Source: CAWAHD01 sp963781785
GTDB lineage: Bacteria > Planctomycetota > Planctomycetia > Isosphaerales > Isosphaeraceae
DNA length: 64,000 nucleotides
Reading direction: 5' to 3'
NCBI GenBank assembly: GCA_963781785.1
Contig: CAWAHD010000002.1
Location: forward strand, 5,332,001 to 5,396,000
Part shown: piece after piece, positions 28,801 to 39,102 of the stretch
Layout of the letters: each line of letters opens with the position of its first letter
Numbering within the stretch: the stretch's first letter is position 1
Position numbers and translations under genes: made by a program
Notes under the pieces: generated by a model
Seen by the model: only the letters and a program-made list of their open reading frames with translations
Databases searched by the model: none
Told to the model about the DNA's origin: nothing

Positions 28801-29285
28801 GCGATGATGATATCCTGACCCACGACGACCGTGGCATCCTGACGGCCGAGTCGATCGCCGGGCTGGATCTCTCTGGCCTGGACCTGGTCGTCCTCTCGGC
28901 CTGCGAAACCGGCCTGGGCCTGGGCTTTGGCGGCGGCGAAGGCGTCTTCGGCCTCCAGCGGGCGTTCCATATGGCCGGAGCAGAGAACGTCGTGGCCAGC
29001 CTGTGGAAGGTGGACGACCAGGCAACTGCTGCGCTCATGACGTTGTTCTACGAACGGCTCTGGAAGCAGCGCAAACCACCGCTAACGGCCCTGCGGGAGG
29101 CCCAGCTTGCGCTCTACCACCATCCGGAGCTGGCCGGAAAGCTCGAGGCGGCCCGCGGGACACCGGAATTTGACAAACTCGTCCAGCGTCCGGAGGCGAC
29201 GGCGGGTTCAGACAGTTCAACGTCACCTCGCCGCGCCCCCGCACAGCAATGGGCGGCGTTTGTGCTATCGGGTGATGGACGTTGA
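25816..29285 (+). CDS. TPR-CHAT protease-like protein 1, membrane-exported (one apparent frameshift)
   Basis: About 1156 residues. N-terminus MPENRSRRVLAARLAAIVAL followed by VLMLAGQSF: basic then hydrophobic, a signal or membrane anchor. Residues about 40-560 are nine or more TPR-like units of about 42 residues with a repeated link such as ESLYPKDRYPQGHPDLA. Then a helical spacer (SVSLRIPGSSDETYRRIW ... DRQAVTLGRAAGD) and the CHAT domain: YVGFVLATGQPTQMVDLGLA, WSALPGDRPGTVLLEQYALA, catalytic His in HIATHGFFA (codon 28650-28652) and catalytic Cys in VLSACETGLG (codon 28902-28904). One base is missing near 28627 in a GCGCGC run, just before the His. CHAT proteins are caspase/separase-like peptidases. 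ATG 25774 is an alternative start. Paralogous to the next gene. Confidence 0.9.
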
Positions 29286-29361
29286 TGGTTTCTGCGTAGG
29301 CAAACCGCCAGCTACCGTGAAAATCGTACCGCGGACGAAATAACGATTTGAGCCTTCGCTC

Positions 29362-32300
29362 ATGCCCCGACCTTCATCACGAATCATGCCGATTCATTTG
29401 TCGTCCTCAAGCTCAGCGACAGGGTTCTGCCGGGTCCCCGAGGGCTTCTTTGGGAGCCCTGTCGCGGGCATTCTCGCACTCGTGGCCGTTGTCACAATTG
29501 CTCCCGCCCTCCGGGCACAGCAAAGCGCACCGTCGCCGGTCAAATCAGGTCAGGGCGCGAAGCAAACGATGACCGAGCGTCGAGAGCGCAAGGTTCTCGA
29601 GCGTACACAGGAATTGGACAAGAGAGCGCACGAGTGGTTCAAGGGGGGCCAGTTTCACCGTGGCCGTGAGCTGCTGGAGGAAGCGCTGGCCTTGTGGGAG
29701 TGGCTCTACCCACCCGAAACGTTCCCCGCCGGCCATCCCCGTGTGGCCGAAGCGCTCACGCATTTGGGGTCTCATCTCTCCCAGGACGGCAGCGTCCTTC
29801 AAGCACTGAGCTATCATCGCCGTGCTCTGGCGATGCGCGAGCGGCTTTATCCCAAGGAAAAGTTCCCCAACGGCCATCCGGAGCTCGCGCTGAGCATTAG
29901 CTCAGTAGCGCTCGCCTTGGCGAACCTGGGCGAGTTCGACATGGCGGTGAAGAGCTACCGCCGCGCGCTCGCCATGATCGAGCAACTCTTTCCGTCGGAC
30001 CGCTCCCAGGACGGTCTTCGCCTGACCGCCCCCGTGCTTAATAACTTCGCATTGGCGTTGGAATGGCTCGGTGACCACGATCAGGCCATAGAAGTCTTTC
30101 GCCGCGCGCTGGACGCACGGACCCGGCTGGCTGCCAGCGACACCAACACGACTGTTCAGAGCGACGTGGCCCACGCCATGAGGAACCTGGGCAAGTTCTT
30201 GGTCAAACGCGGTGACGTCTCCGAGGGTCTCTCGTTTCTGGAGAAGGCCCTCAACGTCAGCCAGATCTGCTACCCCAAGGACCGTTTTCCTGACGGGCAC
30301 CCCGACGTGGCCGCCGCTCTTCAAGACGCCGGAGTGTTACTTCTCAACCAGGCTCAATCCGACCGGGGGCTGCCGTATACACAGAAGGCCCTTGCGATGC
30401 GCGAACGGCTCTATCCGCCCGCCCGTTTTCCCGACGGGCACGCCGAGCTGGCCGAGAGCCTGACCGTCCTCGGGCTCACTTTGTCCGCCGGAGGGCATCG
30501 CAAGGAGGCGCTCGAGCGCATTCGGCTCGCCCTTGCGATGCGCGAGCGGCTGCATCCGCTGACACAATATCCCCAAGGCCACCCCAGCGTCAGCCAGTGC
30601 CTGGAAACTCTCCGGCGCCTGTCCGCGACGAGGGAGGACTATGCGTTCGTTCTGTCGTTTCAGAGGCGCAAGCTGGAGAACGCGGAGCGCGTTTTTCGCA
30701 GGATCGATACCCTGACGGCCACCCGATCCTGGTGAGCTGCCTCGACGAGCTCTCTAGTACCCTCTTTTTTCTGGGCGACCAGGTCGCAGCAACCACGTTA
30801 TGCCGTCGATCGGTTCAGATGCGGGAGCGCCTCTACTCTCCCGACCGCTATCCCAATGGCCACCCCGACCTCGCCCACGGTTTGTTGAACTTTGGGATCT
30901 CTCTCGAAACGCAGGACGAATTCAACCAAGCGCTCGATATTTACCTGCGTCTGATCGCCATCCTCGAGCGCATGTATCCCCCGAGCACGTATCCTCAAGG
31001 CCATCTCGCGCTCGTGACTGCTCTGGGCCGACTGGGCGAGGTCCACAAGTACATGAATCGCCTCGACGACTCGCTGGCCTACCATCGACGAGCTCTCGAG
31101 ATGGCCGAGCGGCTCTTTCCGAGCGGGCGCTTCCGATCCGGCGATCCGGTGCTCGTCGAGAGGCTGGAGCGAACGGCCATGGTTCTGAGGCAGAAAGGCA
31201 GACTCGACGATGCAATGAAGCTCCTCAATCGTGCGCGCGAGATGAACGAGCGGCTGGATCCACCGGGCAAGTCGGCTCGAGAGAACCGCAGGTTGGCGGG
31301 GATTCTGCTGGAACTGGGGGTGATCCACCTCACGAAAAGGGAGACCGACCAGGCTGTTTCGTATTGCCGGCGCGCGGTCACCCTGGCTGAGCAGAATTAT
31401 CCACGTCCACTGTTTCCTCTCGGACACGGCGATCTGGCAACGGCCATCCAATTCTTGGGCGCGACACTCGAATGCCGGGGCGACCTGGCGGAAGCGATGG
31501 CATCGTATCGCCGGGCGCTGAAAATGCGTCAGGAGCTCGCCTCGGAATTTATCTCTTCCGCATCGGAGGCCGAGTCCCTGATTTACACGCGCGAACGGTC
31601 GGAAATCCGAGACTGCATGATCTCGATTGACCTGCGACTGCCGCGGCGAGATCCAGAACTGTTTGACATCATCTGGGATGGCAAGGCCTGTGTCATGCGC
31701 GGCCTGGAGCGCCGCCATCAGGCCATCTTGCTCGGGTCCGACCCGAAGGCTCGAGAAATCGGCAATCAGCTTGCGGCCATCCGCCTGCGGCTCGCTCAAT
31801 TGCCGTTCTCAGGGGCAGGGCCGGCCGCAAAAATCGCCCAGGAATTGAAGGAGCTCACTCAACGGAAGGAGGAGCTGGAACGACGCCTGGCGTCCGAACT
31901 GCGATTGACAGACGCTTTGACGCCGCCGGTCGCGAGGAAGAGCTCCGATTTGGCCCGTTCGCTGCCGCCGCACTCGGTGTACGTTGACTTTGTGGCCTTC
32001 CGTCGTCATCAACACAAGGCGGGAGAGGTCGCAATGGGGAAGGCGAGTTACTGTGCCTTCATCCTCCAACCCGGAAGCCGCCAGCCCGCCTCGATCGATC
32101 TGGGGCCGGCCGAACCGATCGATCAGACCATCGTAGAGTGGCGGAAGGACATTGCCTCCGAGCGGTCCAGCCAGGCATCGTCCACGTTGCGCAGGCTCAT
32201 CTGGGAACCGATTGAGTCGCAGTTTCCCGCCGGTACAACGCGGGTGTGGATCGCGCCGGACGGCCGCCTTTCGCTCGTCCCATGGGCTGCGCTCGCCGGG

Positions 32301-33302
32301 AGAGCGCAGGGAAACGTCCTGATCGAAGACTATTCGCTCGCACTGGTGCCTCACGGGCCGTTTCTTCTCGACCAGTTATTGGCGGAACGACGATCCAGCG
32401 CGGATCCTGGCGGGCTCCTGGTCGTCGCGGACGTCGACTACGATCAACCAGCGGCCAAAGTGGCACCAGCCGCCTTTCTTGCCGCCTCTTCGCCCAGCCG
32501 CGGAACAGGAGAATTGCGTTGGAACCCCCTGCCAGGAACTCGCGCCGAGATGGCAACGGTTTCTCGCATTGCGGGATCGAGACCTGTCACTCGCGTGAGT
32601 GGAACAGAGGCAGGGGTGGCGCGCACGGTCAACGAATTAAGCCGGGCACGGACGGCTCACATTGCGACGCACGGATTCTTCGCAGATCCGCGCGAGAACG
32701 CCAGTTTCCCGCTCGCTGCGTCGAGCTTTGTGCATGATGTTGACCCAACCGGTCCTGGAGCGCGCAGCCCGCTGCTCTTTTCGGGACTCGTTCTCGCAGG
32801 TGCGAATCGACCCCTCGTGGACCGAGAGATCGGTGTACCTGTCGAGGACGGAGGCATTCTGACCGCGGAAGCAATCCAGGAGCTCCAGCTTCGAGACCTT
32901 GACTTGGTCGTCCTGTCGGCCTGTGAGACCGGCCTGGGCGGACTCGTGTACAGCGAAGGCGTCTTCGGCCTCCAGCGTGCCTTCCACCTGGGTGGAGCGC
33001 GGAATGTCGTCGCCAGCCTCTGGAAGGTGGACGACCAGGCGACGGCGGCGCTCATGGCTCTTTTTTACGAGCGGCTCTGGCACCAGGGCAAGCCGCCGAT
33101 CGAGGCGCTGCGCGAGGCTCAGCTCGCGCTCTACCGCCAGCCGGAGCTAGTCGCCAAGTTCACGGCGGCACGGGGAACGCCCGACTTCGACAAAGTGGTC
33201 GAGCGTCCGAAAGGGGAGCCGGATTCCGGCGGGTCGTCGACCGCGCGTCGCGCCCCCGCGCGTCAGTGGGCGGCGTTTGTGTTATCGGGTGATGGTCGGT
33301 GA
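29362..33302 (+). CDS. TPR-CHAT protease-like protein 2, exported (one apparent frameshift)
   Basis: About 1313 residues after repair. The N-terminus carries a signal peptide (GILALVAVVTIAPALRAQQ). Twelve or so TPR units follow with links like RLYPKEKFPNGHPELA, DRFPDGHPDVA and DRYPNGHPDLAHG. At about 30695 a run of five T should be six; adding one gives FSQDRYPDGHPILVSCLDE. The helical spacer contains SIDLRLPRRDPELFDIIWDG, like paralogue 1. CHAT domain: YCAFILQPGSRQPASIDLGP, VPWAALAGRAQGNVLIEDYS, catalytic His in HIATHGFFAD (codon 32670-32672), catalytic Cys in VLSACETGLG (codon 32922-32924). The C-termini of both paralogues are nearly the same (APARQWAAFVLSGDGR). It starts 76 bp after paralogue 1 and ends 10 bp before the DUF4384 gene. 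Confidence 0.9.
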
Positions 33303-33312
33303 GGAGTTGGCC

Positions 33313-34066
33313 ATGCTCATACACGCAAATACGAGGTTGATCGCTTCCGCGACCATCGCCACAGCAGTTTTCGTCGGCATCGGCTTCGATTCCACCGACG
33401 ATCTCGCGAGCTCTTCCCGAGAGCCCGAACCATTACGTGGCGTCCTTCATCTGAAGATCGGCAACCCCGCCGATAAAGAGCGCCGCAACCTCCGGCTCGA
33501 TCGGCCCGGTGTGTTGCCCCTCAAAGCGGGCGACCGGTTCTGGATCGAGGTGCGCCTCAACCGCCCAGCCTATGTTTATATCTTCTGGATCGGCTCAGAC
33601 GGAATGGTCGCTCCGATCTACCCGTGGAAGCCGGGGAAATGGCAAGACCGTCCGGCGACGGAGCAAAAGCGCGATCGCCTCGGTTTGCCCCCGAACCCAA
33701 AGGAAGCTTGGGAGATTCCGGCCGGAGAACCGGGAATCGACACGCTGCTGTTATTGGTCCGGGAAGACAGCCCGCTTCCCCGGCAAGACGAGGAGTCTCT
33801 GGCCAAGCTGCTGGAAGGCTCGCGCATTCCGATGAAGACGATGATCAAGGAAGCCGTTTGGGTAGAAAACGGACGCGAGATCACCATCGACCGCCAGGAC
33901 CGCGCTGTGCCCGGCAAGAAGACTGCGCAAGAGCGACGATCCGGTCCTGGCCATTCGCGCGCTTCTGGAGGAGAAGCTGCGGCCGCTCGGCGATTATTAC
34001 CAGGCGATCGTGTTTCCCGACCAAGGAGGGAAGTCGGGATCGCCTGATCGTGTGCCCCGCCGATAA
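33313..34066 (+). CDS. Exported DUF4384 protein (one apparent frameshift near the end)
   Basis: About 250 residues. It starts at ATG 33313, with GAGGAG upstream and only 10 bp after the CHAT2 stop. A hydrophobic N-terminus (LIASATIATAVFVGIGF) suggests export. The body is one DUF4384 domain: LPLKAGDRFWIEVRLNRPAY, VYIFWIGSDGMVAPIYPWKP, DTLLLLVREDSPLPRQDEES, closely parallel to the outer domain of the kinase at 24.9-25.5 kb. Near 33928 the frame shifts; the other frame gives KSDDPVLAIRALLEEKLRPL and GDYYQAIVFPDQGGK, matching the kinase C-terminus, and stops at 34066. A free copy of the kinase sensor domain could compete for or present the same ligand (inference). Confidence 0.85.
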
Positions 34067-34418
34067 TCGCTGGCCCGATGGTGTCAACGACCGACGAGAG
34101 ATTGCAGACACCCAGAGATTGCAGGCACCCAGACGGTACCGTTTCCATGATCGAGAGAACCACGCGGTGTGCACAGGGTCATCCACTCGCGCAGCCAGCG
34201 CGCGGCATCTGGATGCCGATTGAACGCGCGACCCCCGAAGGCCCGCGAACGGAATCAGCCAGGCGTTCTCGGCACTGCTCGCCTGTTTCGGCGGATCGCA
34301 GTACGGCGCGATCCACACACTCGCCGGCACGCGGCCCGCGCATGGTCATGCTTCGAGACGCAAAAACGCAGCCGGCCCTGAACTCAGATTGGCCGCCGCG
34401 CGGCATCAATCCGCTTGC
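34067..34418. other. Intergenic region after the CHAT cluster
   Basis: About 350 bp between the DUF4384 gene and the convergent REP-associated transposase. A short direct repeat (CAGACACCCAGAGATTGC / CAGGCACCCAGACG near 34104) is visible. I see no clear terminator or gene. Confidence 0.4.
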
Positions 34419-35636
34419 TTAGACAAAAGCGGCTTGAGCGGCCGCCTTTCCCTGAAACCATCGTCGCGAGCAACCCGGCGCGGCCCGCGCGAGCGAACTC
34501 GCGCGACCGGCCGCTTGCTTGAACATGCGGCCGAATTCGCGCACCGTCTTCACCCAATTCGATCGATCGAGCCCCAGCCGGTCGAGGATCGGAGCCAGGT
34601 TGTCCGGGATTGCCCCAGACTTGCTCTGATGGATCTCCCGGCCGGTCCAATCGAGCAGCATGACGTACTTTTGGGTGTCGATCGGCAGAAACCCCTGGTC
34701 CGACGCACGAGCACGCAGACCTCCCGGTGACTGAGCGACGAGTGGGATAGGCGGCAGGGCGTCGCCGGAAGTGAAAGGTGCCGCACAAACCTCTGGCTCG
34801 TGACGATTGGGAACTGTTGGGTCCGCGGTTGAAGCCGTTTCTTGCGGTGAAGACAGCGACTGCTCGGCGCGCGGCATTGTGGATACCAGGTCCGTCTCTT
34901 GCAGTGTCAATTCGCAAAGCCAGGGTTCGGGATGACCGCAAGTGTCGATACCGCTCTCCTCGCGCGGTGACGACGGAGCGGCCGAATGTTCGGCCAGGCT
35001 ACGGATGCGGTCGAAGCCCGACGTGAACTGCGATTCCTCGGGAGTGGCCACGATCCCAGCGCGGACCGGATTGAGATCGACATATACACTACAAGCCAGT
35101 AGTGCAGACTCGTCGAGCAAGGGCTGTGATTTGAACCGGCCGGCCCAGAATCTTCCGAACGAGCCCTCCTCGCGATTGGCCTTGCGGGCGACCCATTCGC
35201 ACAAGCACCGCATGAACCAGGAAAGGCTCGCGAGCCGCGACCGCAGAATCGCCAGGCGATCGGCATCAGCGGCGAGCATGTCCAGGTCGTGGCGGTCCGG
35301 CTCACGTGGCTCGCCAGTCCGCTCGTCGCGCTGGGGAAAGAGCGTGCGCCATCGGATCGCGACCTCAAGATCGGACCACTCTCGGGCGACGTCGGGGCGA
35401 TTGCGAAGTACGATGTGTAAGTGGTTGCTCATTACGGCATAATCGCAAACGTCAACGCCGAAAAGCCCTGCAAGCTGGCGAAGCCGGTCGAGAACCCAGT
35501 CCTTCCGGTGGCTATAATCCTGCCCCGTGTACGAGTCGGTACCGCAGAGGAACGCTCTTCGAACGCAGCGAGCGATGCAGTGGTAGACGCCAACACGGTC
35601 TTCATCGACAATGTCGCGGCGAGCGTAGGCAGGCAT
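34419..35636 (-). CDS. REP-associated tyrosine transposase (RAYT, Y1_Tnp)
   Basis: 405 residues from the ATG at 35634-35636 (MPAYARRDIVDEDRVGVYHC); longer upstream readings are not protein-like. The Y1 domain begins VYHCIARCVRRAFLCG and contains the HUH motif in CDYAVMSNHLHIVLRNRPD. Further blocks are WFMRCLCEWVARKANREEGS, FGRFWAGRFKSQPLLDE and CSVYVDLNPVRAGIV, all standard for RAYTs. The C-terminal 150 residues (PTVPNRHEPEV ... LDRLGLDRSNWVKTVREFGR) form the extension common in planctomycete members. RAYTs nick single-stranded DNA at REP hairpins and are usually single-copy domesticated enzymes. A palindrome lies about 80 bp upstream. Confidence 0.92.
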   Translation of the reverse strand: MPAYARRDIVDEDRVGVYHCIARCVRRAFLCGTDSYTGQDYSHRKDWVLDRLRQLAGLFGVDVCDYAVMSNHLHIVLRNRPDVAREWSDLEVAIRWRTLFPQRDERTGEPREPDRHDLDMLAADADRLAILRSRLASLSWFMRCLCEWVARKANREEGSFGRFWAGRFKSQPLLDESALLACSVYVDLNPVRAGIVATPEESQFTSGFDRIRSLAEHSAAPSSPREESGIDTCGHPEPWLCELTLQETDLVSTMPRAEQSLSSPQETASTADPTVPNRHEPEVCAAPFTSGDALPPIPLVAQSPGGLRARASDQGFLPIDTQKYVMLLDWTGREIHQSKSGAIPDNLAPILDRLGLDRSNWVKTVREFGRMFKQAAGRASSLARAAPGCSRRWFQGKAAAQAAFV

Positions 35637-35714
35637 GAGCGGCTCCGGGTGTGGGCAGGTGCGCGACCCAAGCGTTGTGTTCGTATTAACAGCAGTGGAC
35701 ACAATAGCACAACC

Positions 35715-35738
35715 CTCCGGATTGTCAAGCATCCGGAG
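35715..35738. repeat. Palindrome upstream of the RAYT gene
   Basis: CTCCGGAT (35715-35722) and ATCCGGAG (35731-35738) form an 8-bp perfect stem with an 8-base loop. It lies 79 bp upstream of the transposase start and could be a REP-like target or a transcription signal. Confidence 0.65.
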
Positions 35739-35809
35739 TAAGAAACTTTCGCCCAGGTTGCGATGCGTAGGGCGAGCGCATACGCCGACGCGAACTATCG
35801 CGCGTTGCC

Positions 35810-36955
35810 ATGATGCTTGCGACACCGCCGGGACCGCGTTCCTATCAGGACAAGGCGAACCATGGGTGTCTGCGTTTCTTTCTGAATTCGTTGCACATTC
35901 TGCGCATGTCGGCAGGCAGTGACCCAAGCGCCGACTGCGTCAGCGACATCATGGAGCGACAGGTTAACCACATGGTGCGCCTGGTGGATGACCTGTTGGA
36001 AATATCGCGCATCACGGGCGGCAAGATCGAGCTGCGCAAGGAACCGGTGGAGCTGGCTGCCATTGTGCGCGGAGCGGTGGAAACGAGCCAGCCGCTCATT
36101 GACGGCGCCTGCCACCAACTGGCCATGGCGATCCCGCCGGAACCTCTGACCTTGGAAGCAGACGCCGTCCGCTTGACTCAAGTCATCGCCAACCTCCTGA
36201 ATAACGCGGCGAAGTACACCGACGCGGGCGGGCAAATCTGGCTGACGGTCCGGCGCGAGGGCGAAAGCGTGGCGATCTCGGTGCGGGACAACGGCAGGGG
36301 AATCCCGGCGGACATGCTTCCGTATGTATTCGACTTATTCACGCAGGTAAACCGTTCCTCCGATCGGGCCCAGGGCGGCCTGGGGATCGGGCTGGCGCTG
36401 GTGAAGAGCCTCGTCGAAATGCATGGGGGCAGCGTCAAAGCGCACAGCGAAGGGCTCGGCAAGGGAAGCGAGTTCGTGGTCCGGCTGCCGCTGGCGGCCA
36501 GCCCCCGCTTGGCCCGCAGGGCAGAACCGGAGCCGAGGCCGTCCACCGTGCTCGCCGCACGCCGCGTCCTGGTCGTCGATGACAATCGCGATGCGGCCGA
36601 GAGCTTGGGCATGCTGCTCAGACTGCTGGGCGCCGACGTGCGCGTCGTCTACAACGGTCCGGATGCCCTGGAGGCACTCACAGCGTATCGGCCGGCTGTG
36701 GTGCTTCTGGACATCGGCATGCCGAACATGGATGGCCACGAAGTGGCACGGCAGATCCGGCAACGTCCTGAATTCCAGGACGTGACGCTCATCGCGCTCA
36801 CCGGATGGGGGCAGGAGGAAGATCGCCGGCTATCCCAAAGCGCTGGATTCAATTACCACTTGATCAAACCCGCCGACGCCAGCGCCTTGCAAACGTTGCT
36901 CATGTCTCCTGAAGATCGCGAGGAGGGCCACGGAGGGAAACCGGGACGGGATTAG
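35810..36955 (+). pseudogene. Hybrid histidine kinase fragment: ATPase and receiver domains, H-box missing
   Basis: The recognisable part starts about 35885 at NSLHILRMSAGSD, the second half of a HisKA domain (VSDIMERQVNHMVRLVDDLL). The first helix with the phospho-accepting histidine, normally SHELRNPLAPI, is absent in all three frames upstream. The ATPase domain is complete: VIANLLNNAAKYTDAGGQI (N box), VRDNGRGIPADML (G1), GGLGIGLALVKSLVEMHGG (G2). A receiver domain follows with VLVVDDNRDAAESLG and the phosphorylated Asp in VVLLDIGMPNMDGHE. Without an H-box it cannot autophosphorylate in the usual way. It looks like the 3-prime remnant of a larger sensor kinase truncated at a recombination point next to the RAYT gene. 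Confidence 0.8.
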
Positions 36956-37212
36956 TCTGCCCGCGGCGGAAACCGGGACGTGAACCTGAGCGTCGTGATT
37001 CGTCAATCTTCGATTGGGGGCCGGAGGATTGGAGTCGGACCGACGCGCGACAGGCCCGCGGACACGACAATCCGAATGGACCGACGTTGGTGTGCCCTCA
37101 AATCGAATCGTTCGATCGGTCCTCACGTTCAAGGCCAATCCCTGCGCCTTTCGTGGTCGCCACCGGTGCCGGTTCTTCGGCCGCCGGTCGGCGGTGGCGG
37201 CATCCACGCGGG

Positions 37213-39028
37213 TCAAGGCTTTCCCGTCCGCGGTGTCGCTTCCCAGACCTTCGCCTCCGACTCTTCGAGAGAGCCGAAGCCCCTTGGATTCCGTTCGACC
37301 GCCGAGAGGATCCGATTCCCCTCCGGGGAGAAAGCAATCCCGTGGAGCGTCGGAATCGCGTAGACGTACGAGGTGGGTCCCTTCAGGAAGAGCACTTGCC
37401 GCCCCGTCACGGCATCCCATACTCCGACTTCGGGCTTCCCCGGACCTTGCGACTGGTTGTTCCTCAGGGAGGCCGCAATCCGGGCCCCGTCGGGGCTGAA
37501 CACGACGCCCGTATAGGCGTCGCCCAGTTCCCTGACCTTGCCCGAGGCCGCGTCCCATACCACGAGCTCAGAATGGAACCCGAGGGACTCGAGCTCATCC
37601 CGGCGGCTGATCGTGGCCGCGACCTGCCGGCCGGCCGGACTGAAAGTGATGCTCAGCGCACCCGAAAACCCGGTGGGCGTCTCCAGGCGGGCGCGCTCCT
37701 CCCCCGTGATGGCATCCCACAGGTGAACTCGCGCCGGCCGCTCGGATGAGGACGCGACACCCGCGAGGCGTTTGCCATCCGGATCGAATGTCATGAGCGT
37801 GCAATCCGGGATCGTGAAGAGCGCCCGTCCGGTGGCGATGTCCCAAACCTTCGCATCAGATTGGTCTGGTCCTCCACGTCCACCGCCCGCGCCCCTCCGC
37901 CTCCGCACGGCCGCGACGCGAGTACCGTCAGGGCTGAACGCGGGATTCAGGAAGGCGATGCCCTCTTCATCGAGATTGAACAGCTCCTTGCCGTCCAGAT
38001 TCCAGACGGTGAGGCCGCCCGCGGCTTTTTCCTGGCTCCTCGGGAGGTAGCTGGGGATCGTCACGTCCCGGGGGTTGGTGACATAAACGAGGCGGTCTCC
38101 GCGGGCGCTCCACACCACGGATTCGGTGCTCGGGCCCGATCCGCTGGGCGCCGTGGATCTCCTGGGGAGCGAGAGGAGCTGCCGGCCCGCCGTGTCCCAG
38201 ACCTTGACGACAGGCGGGGACCCTGACGTCTTCGCGATGCAGGCAATACGGCGCCCGTCGGGGCTGAAAGCCGCCTGAAAACAATAGTCGGTCGTTTGGG
38301 ATAGGGACTGAAGCGGGATGGCGAATCGCGATCTTCTGGTCGCGATGTCCCAGACTTGCAGGACATCGCCGGCCGGGTTTGTCGCGAGCGTTGCCAGCGC
38401 CCCGGCGTCGGGGCTGAAGCCTAGCCAGAGGCGCGGCCGCGATGCGAGTGCCGTCGGGGCTGAACGCGGGGCTCTGGTGGGCCTCGAAACGACCCGGGAT
38501 CGCGCGAATCTCGCGCCCCGTCCCGGCGTCCCAGACATGGAGCGCCTTGCCGAGAGCAGGACTCCCGTACGCCCAGACGTGACGCGGCTGGGAAGGAGCC
38601 CTCCCGTCCAGGTCGTGCGCGGGGATGACCCCGGCCAGCTTCCGGCCGTCCGGGCTGAATACGAGGACGTCGGGGCTGTTCTCCAGCCGCTTGCCGCTCA
38701 CGAGCCTCCGGCCGGTGGCCGTTTCAACCACAAATAACAGATGCTCGTGCTTTGAACTTGTCTTGTCTTTGGGGGTTTGCACGCTCAGCTTGTAGGGGCC
38801 GATCACCATGCCGGGGCATTCCTGGATCGTCCCGTGGTCCTCGGTGACTTCTCCATGGGATGGCTTCAGGAAGTCGCCGACCTGGGGGTGGGCGGCGAGC
38901 AGACGCTCGACCTGGCGGCGGACCTCCGGGTCCTTGCACTCGGCATCAAGGTACGCGGCCCGGGCCTCGGGCGTCGGCCGCTCGAGGGCGGCGTGGAAGA
39001 TCGATACGACGGCGGAAAGGTCGGTCAT
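37213..39028 (-). CDS. WD40-repeat protein with a kinase-gene leader but no kinase domain (one apparent frameshift)
   Basis: Starts MTDLSAVVSIFHAALERPTP, then EARAAYLDAECKDPEVRRQV and ERLLAAHPQVGDFL, the N-terminal helices found at the front of many planctomycete Ser/Thr kinases. It then reads PGMVIGPYKL, the usual lead-in to the kinase domain, but goes straight into WD40/TolB-like propeller repeats (LVFSPDGRKLAGV, PAFSPDGTRIAA, LQVWDIATRRSRFAIP, VKVWDTAGRQLL, AKVWDIATGRALFTIP, VGVWDAVTGRQVLFL). The frame shifts near 38430 between two repeats. About 604 residues after repair. The roughly 300-residue catalytic domain and membrane linker are precisely missing. It lies 74 bp downstream of a broken sigma gene, so this is probably a decayed sigma/kinase pair. 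Confidence 0.8.
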
Positions 39029-39102
39029 GTTCGGTCTCCTCGAAAGGGGCTCCGAGAGACAACGCGACGAATTCCCCGCAAACCCATCACCGGGTCTTTC
39101 GA

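Noticed and set aside
28600..30720. Programmed frameshifting in the two CHAT genes
   Set aside because: The sites differ (GCGCGC run and T run), no shared slippery site or pseudoknot is evident, and many unrelated genes in the window show similar breaks.
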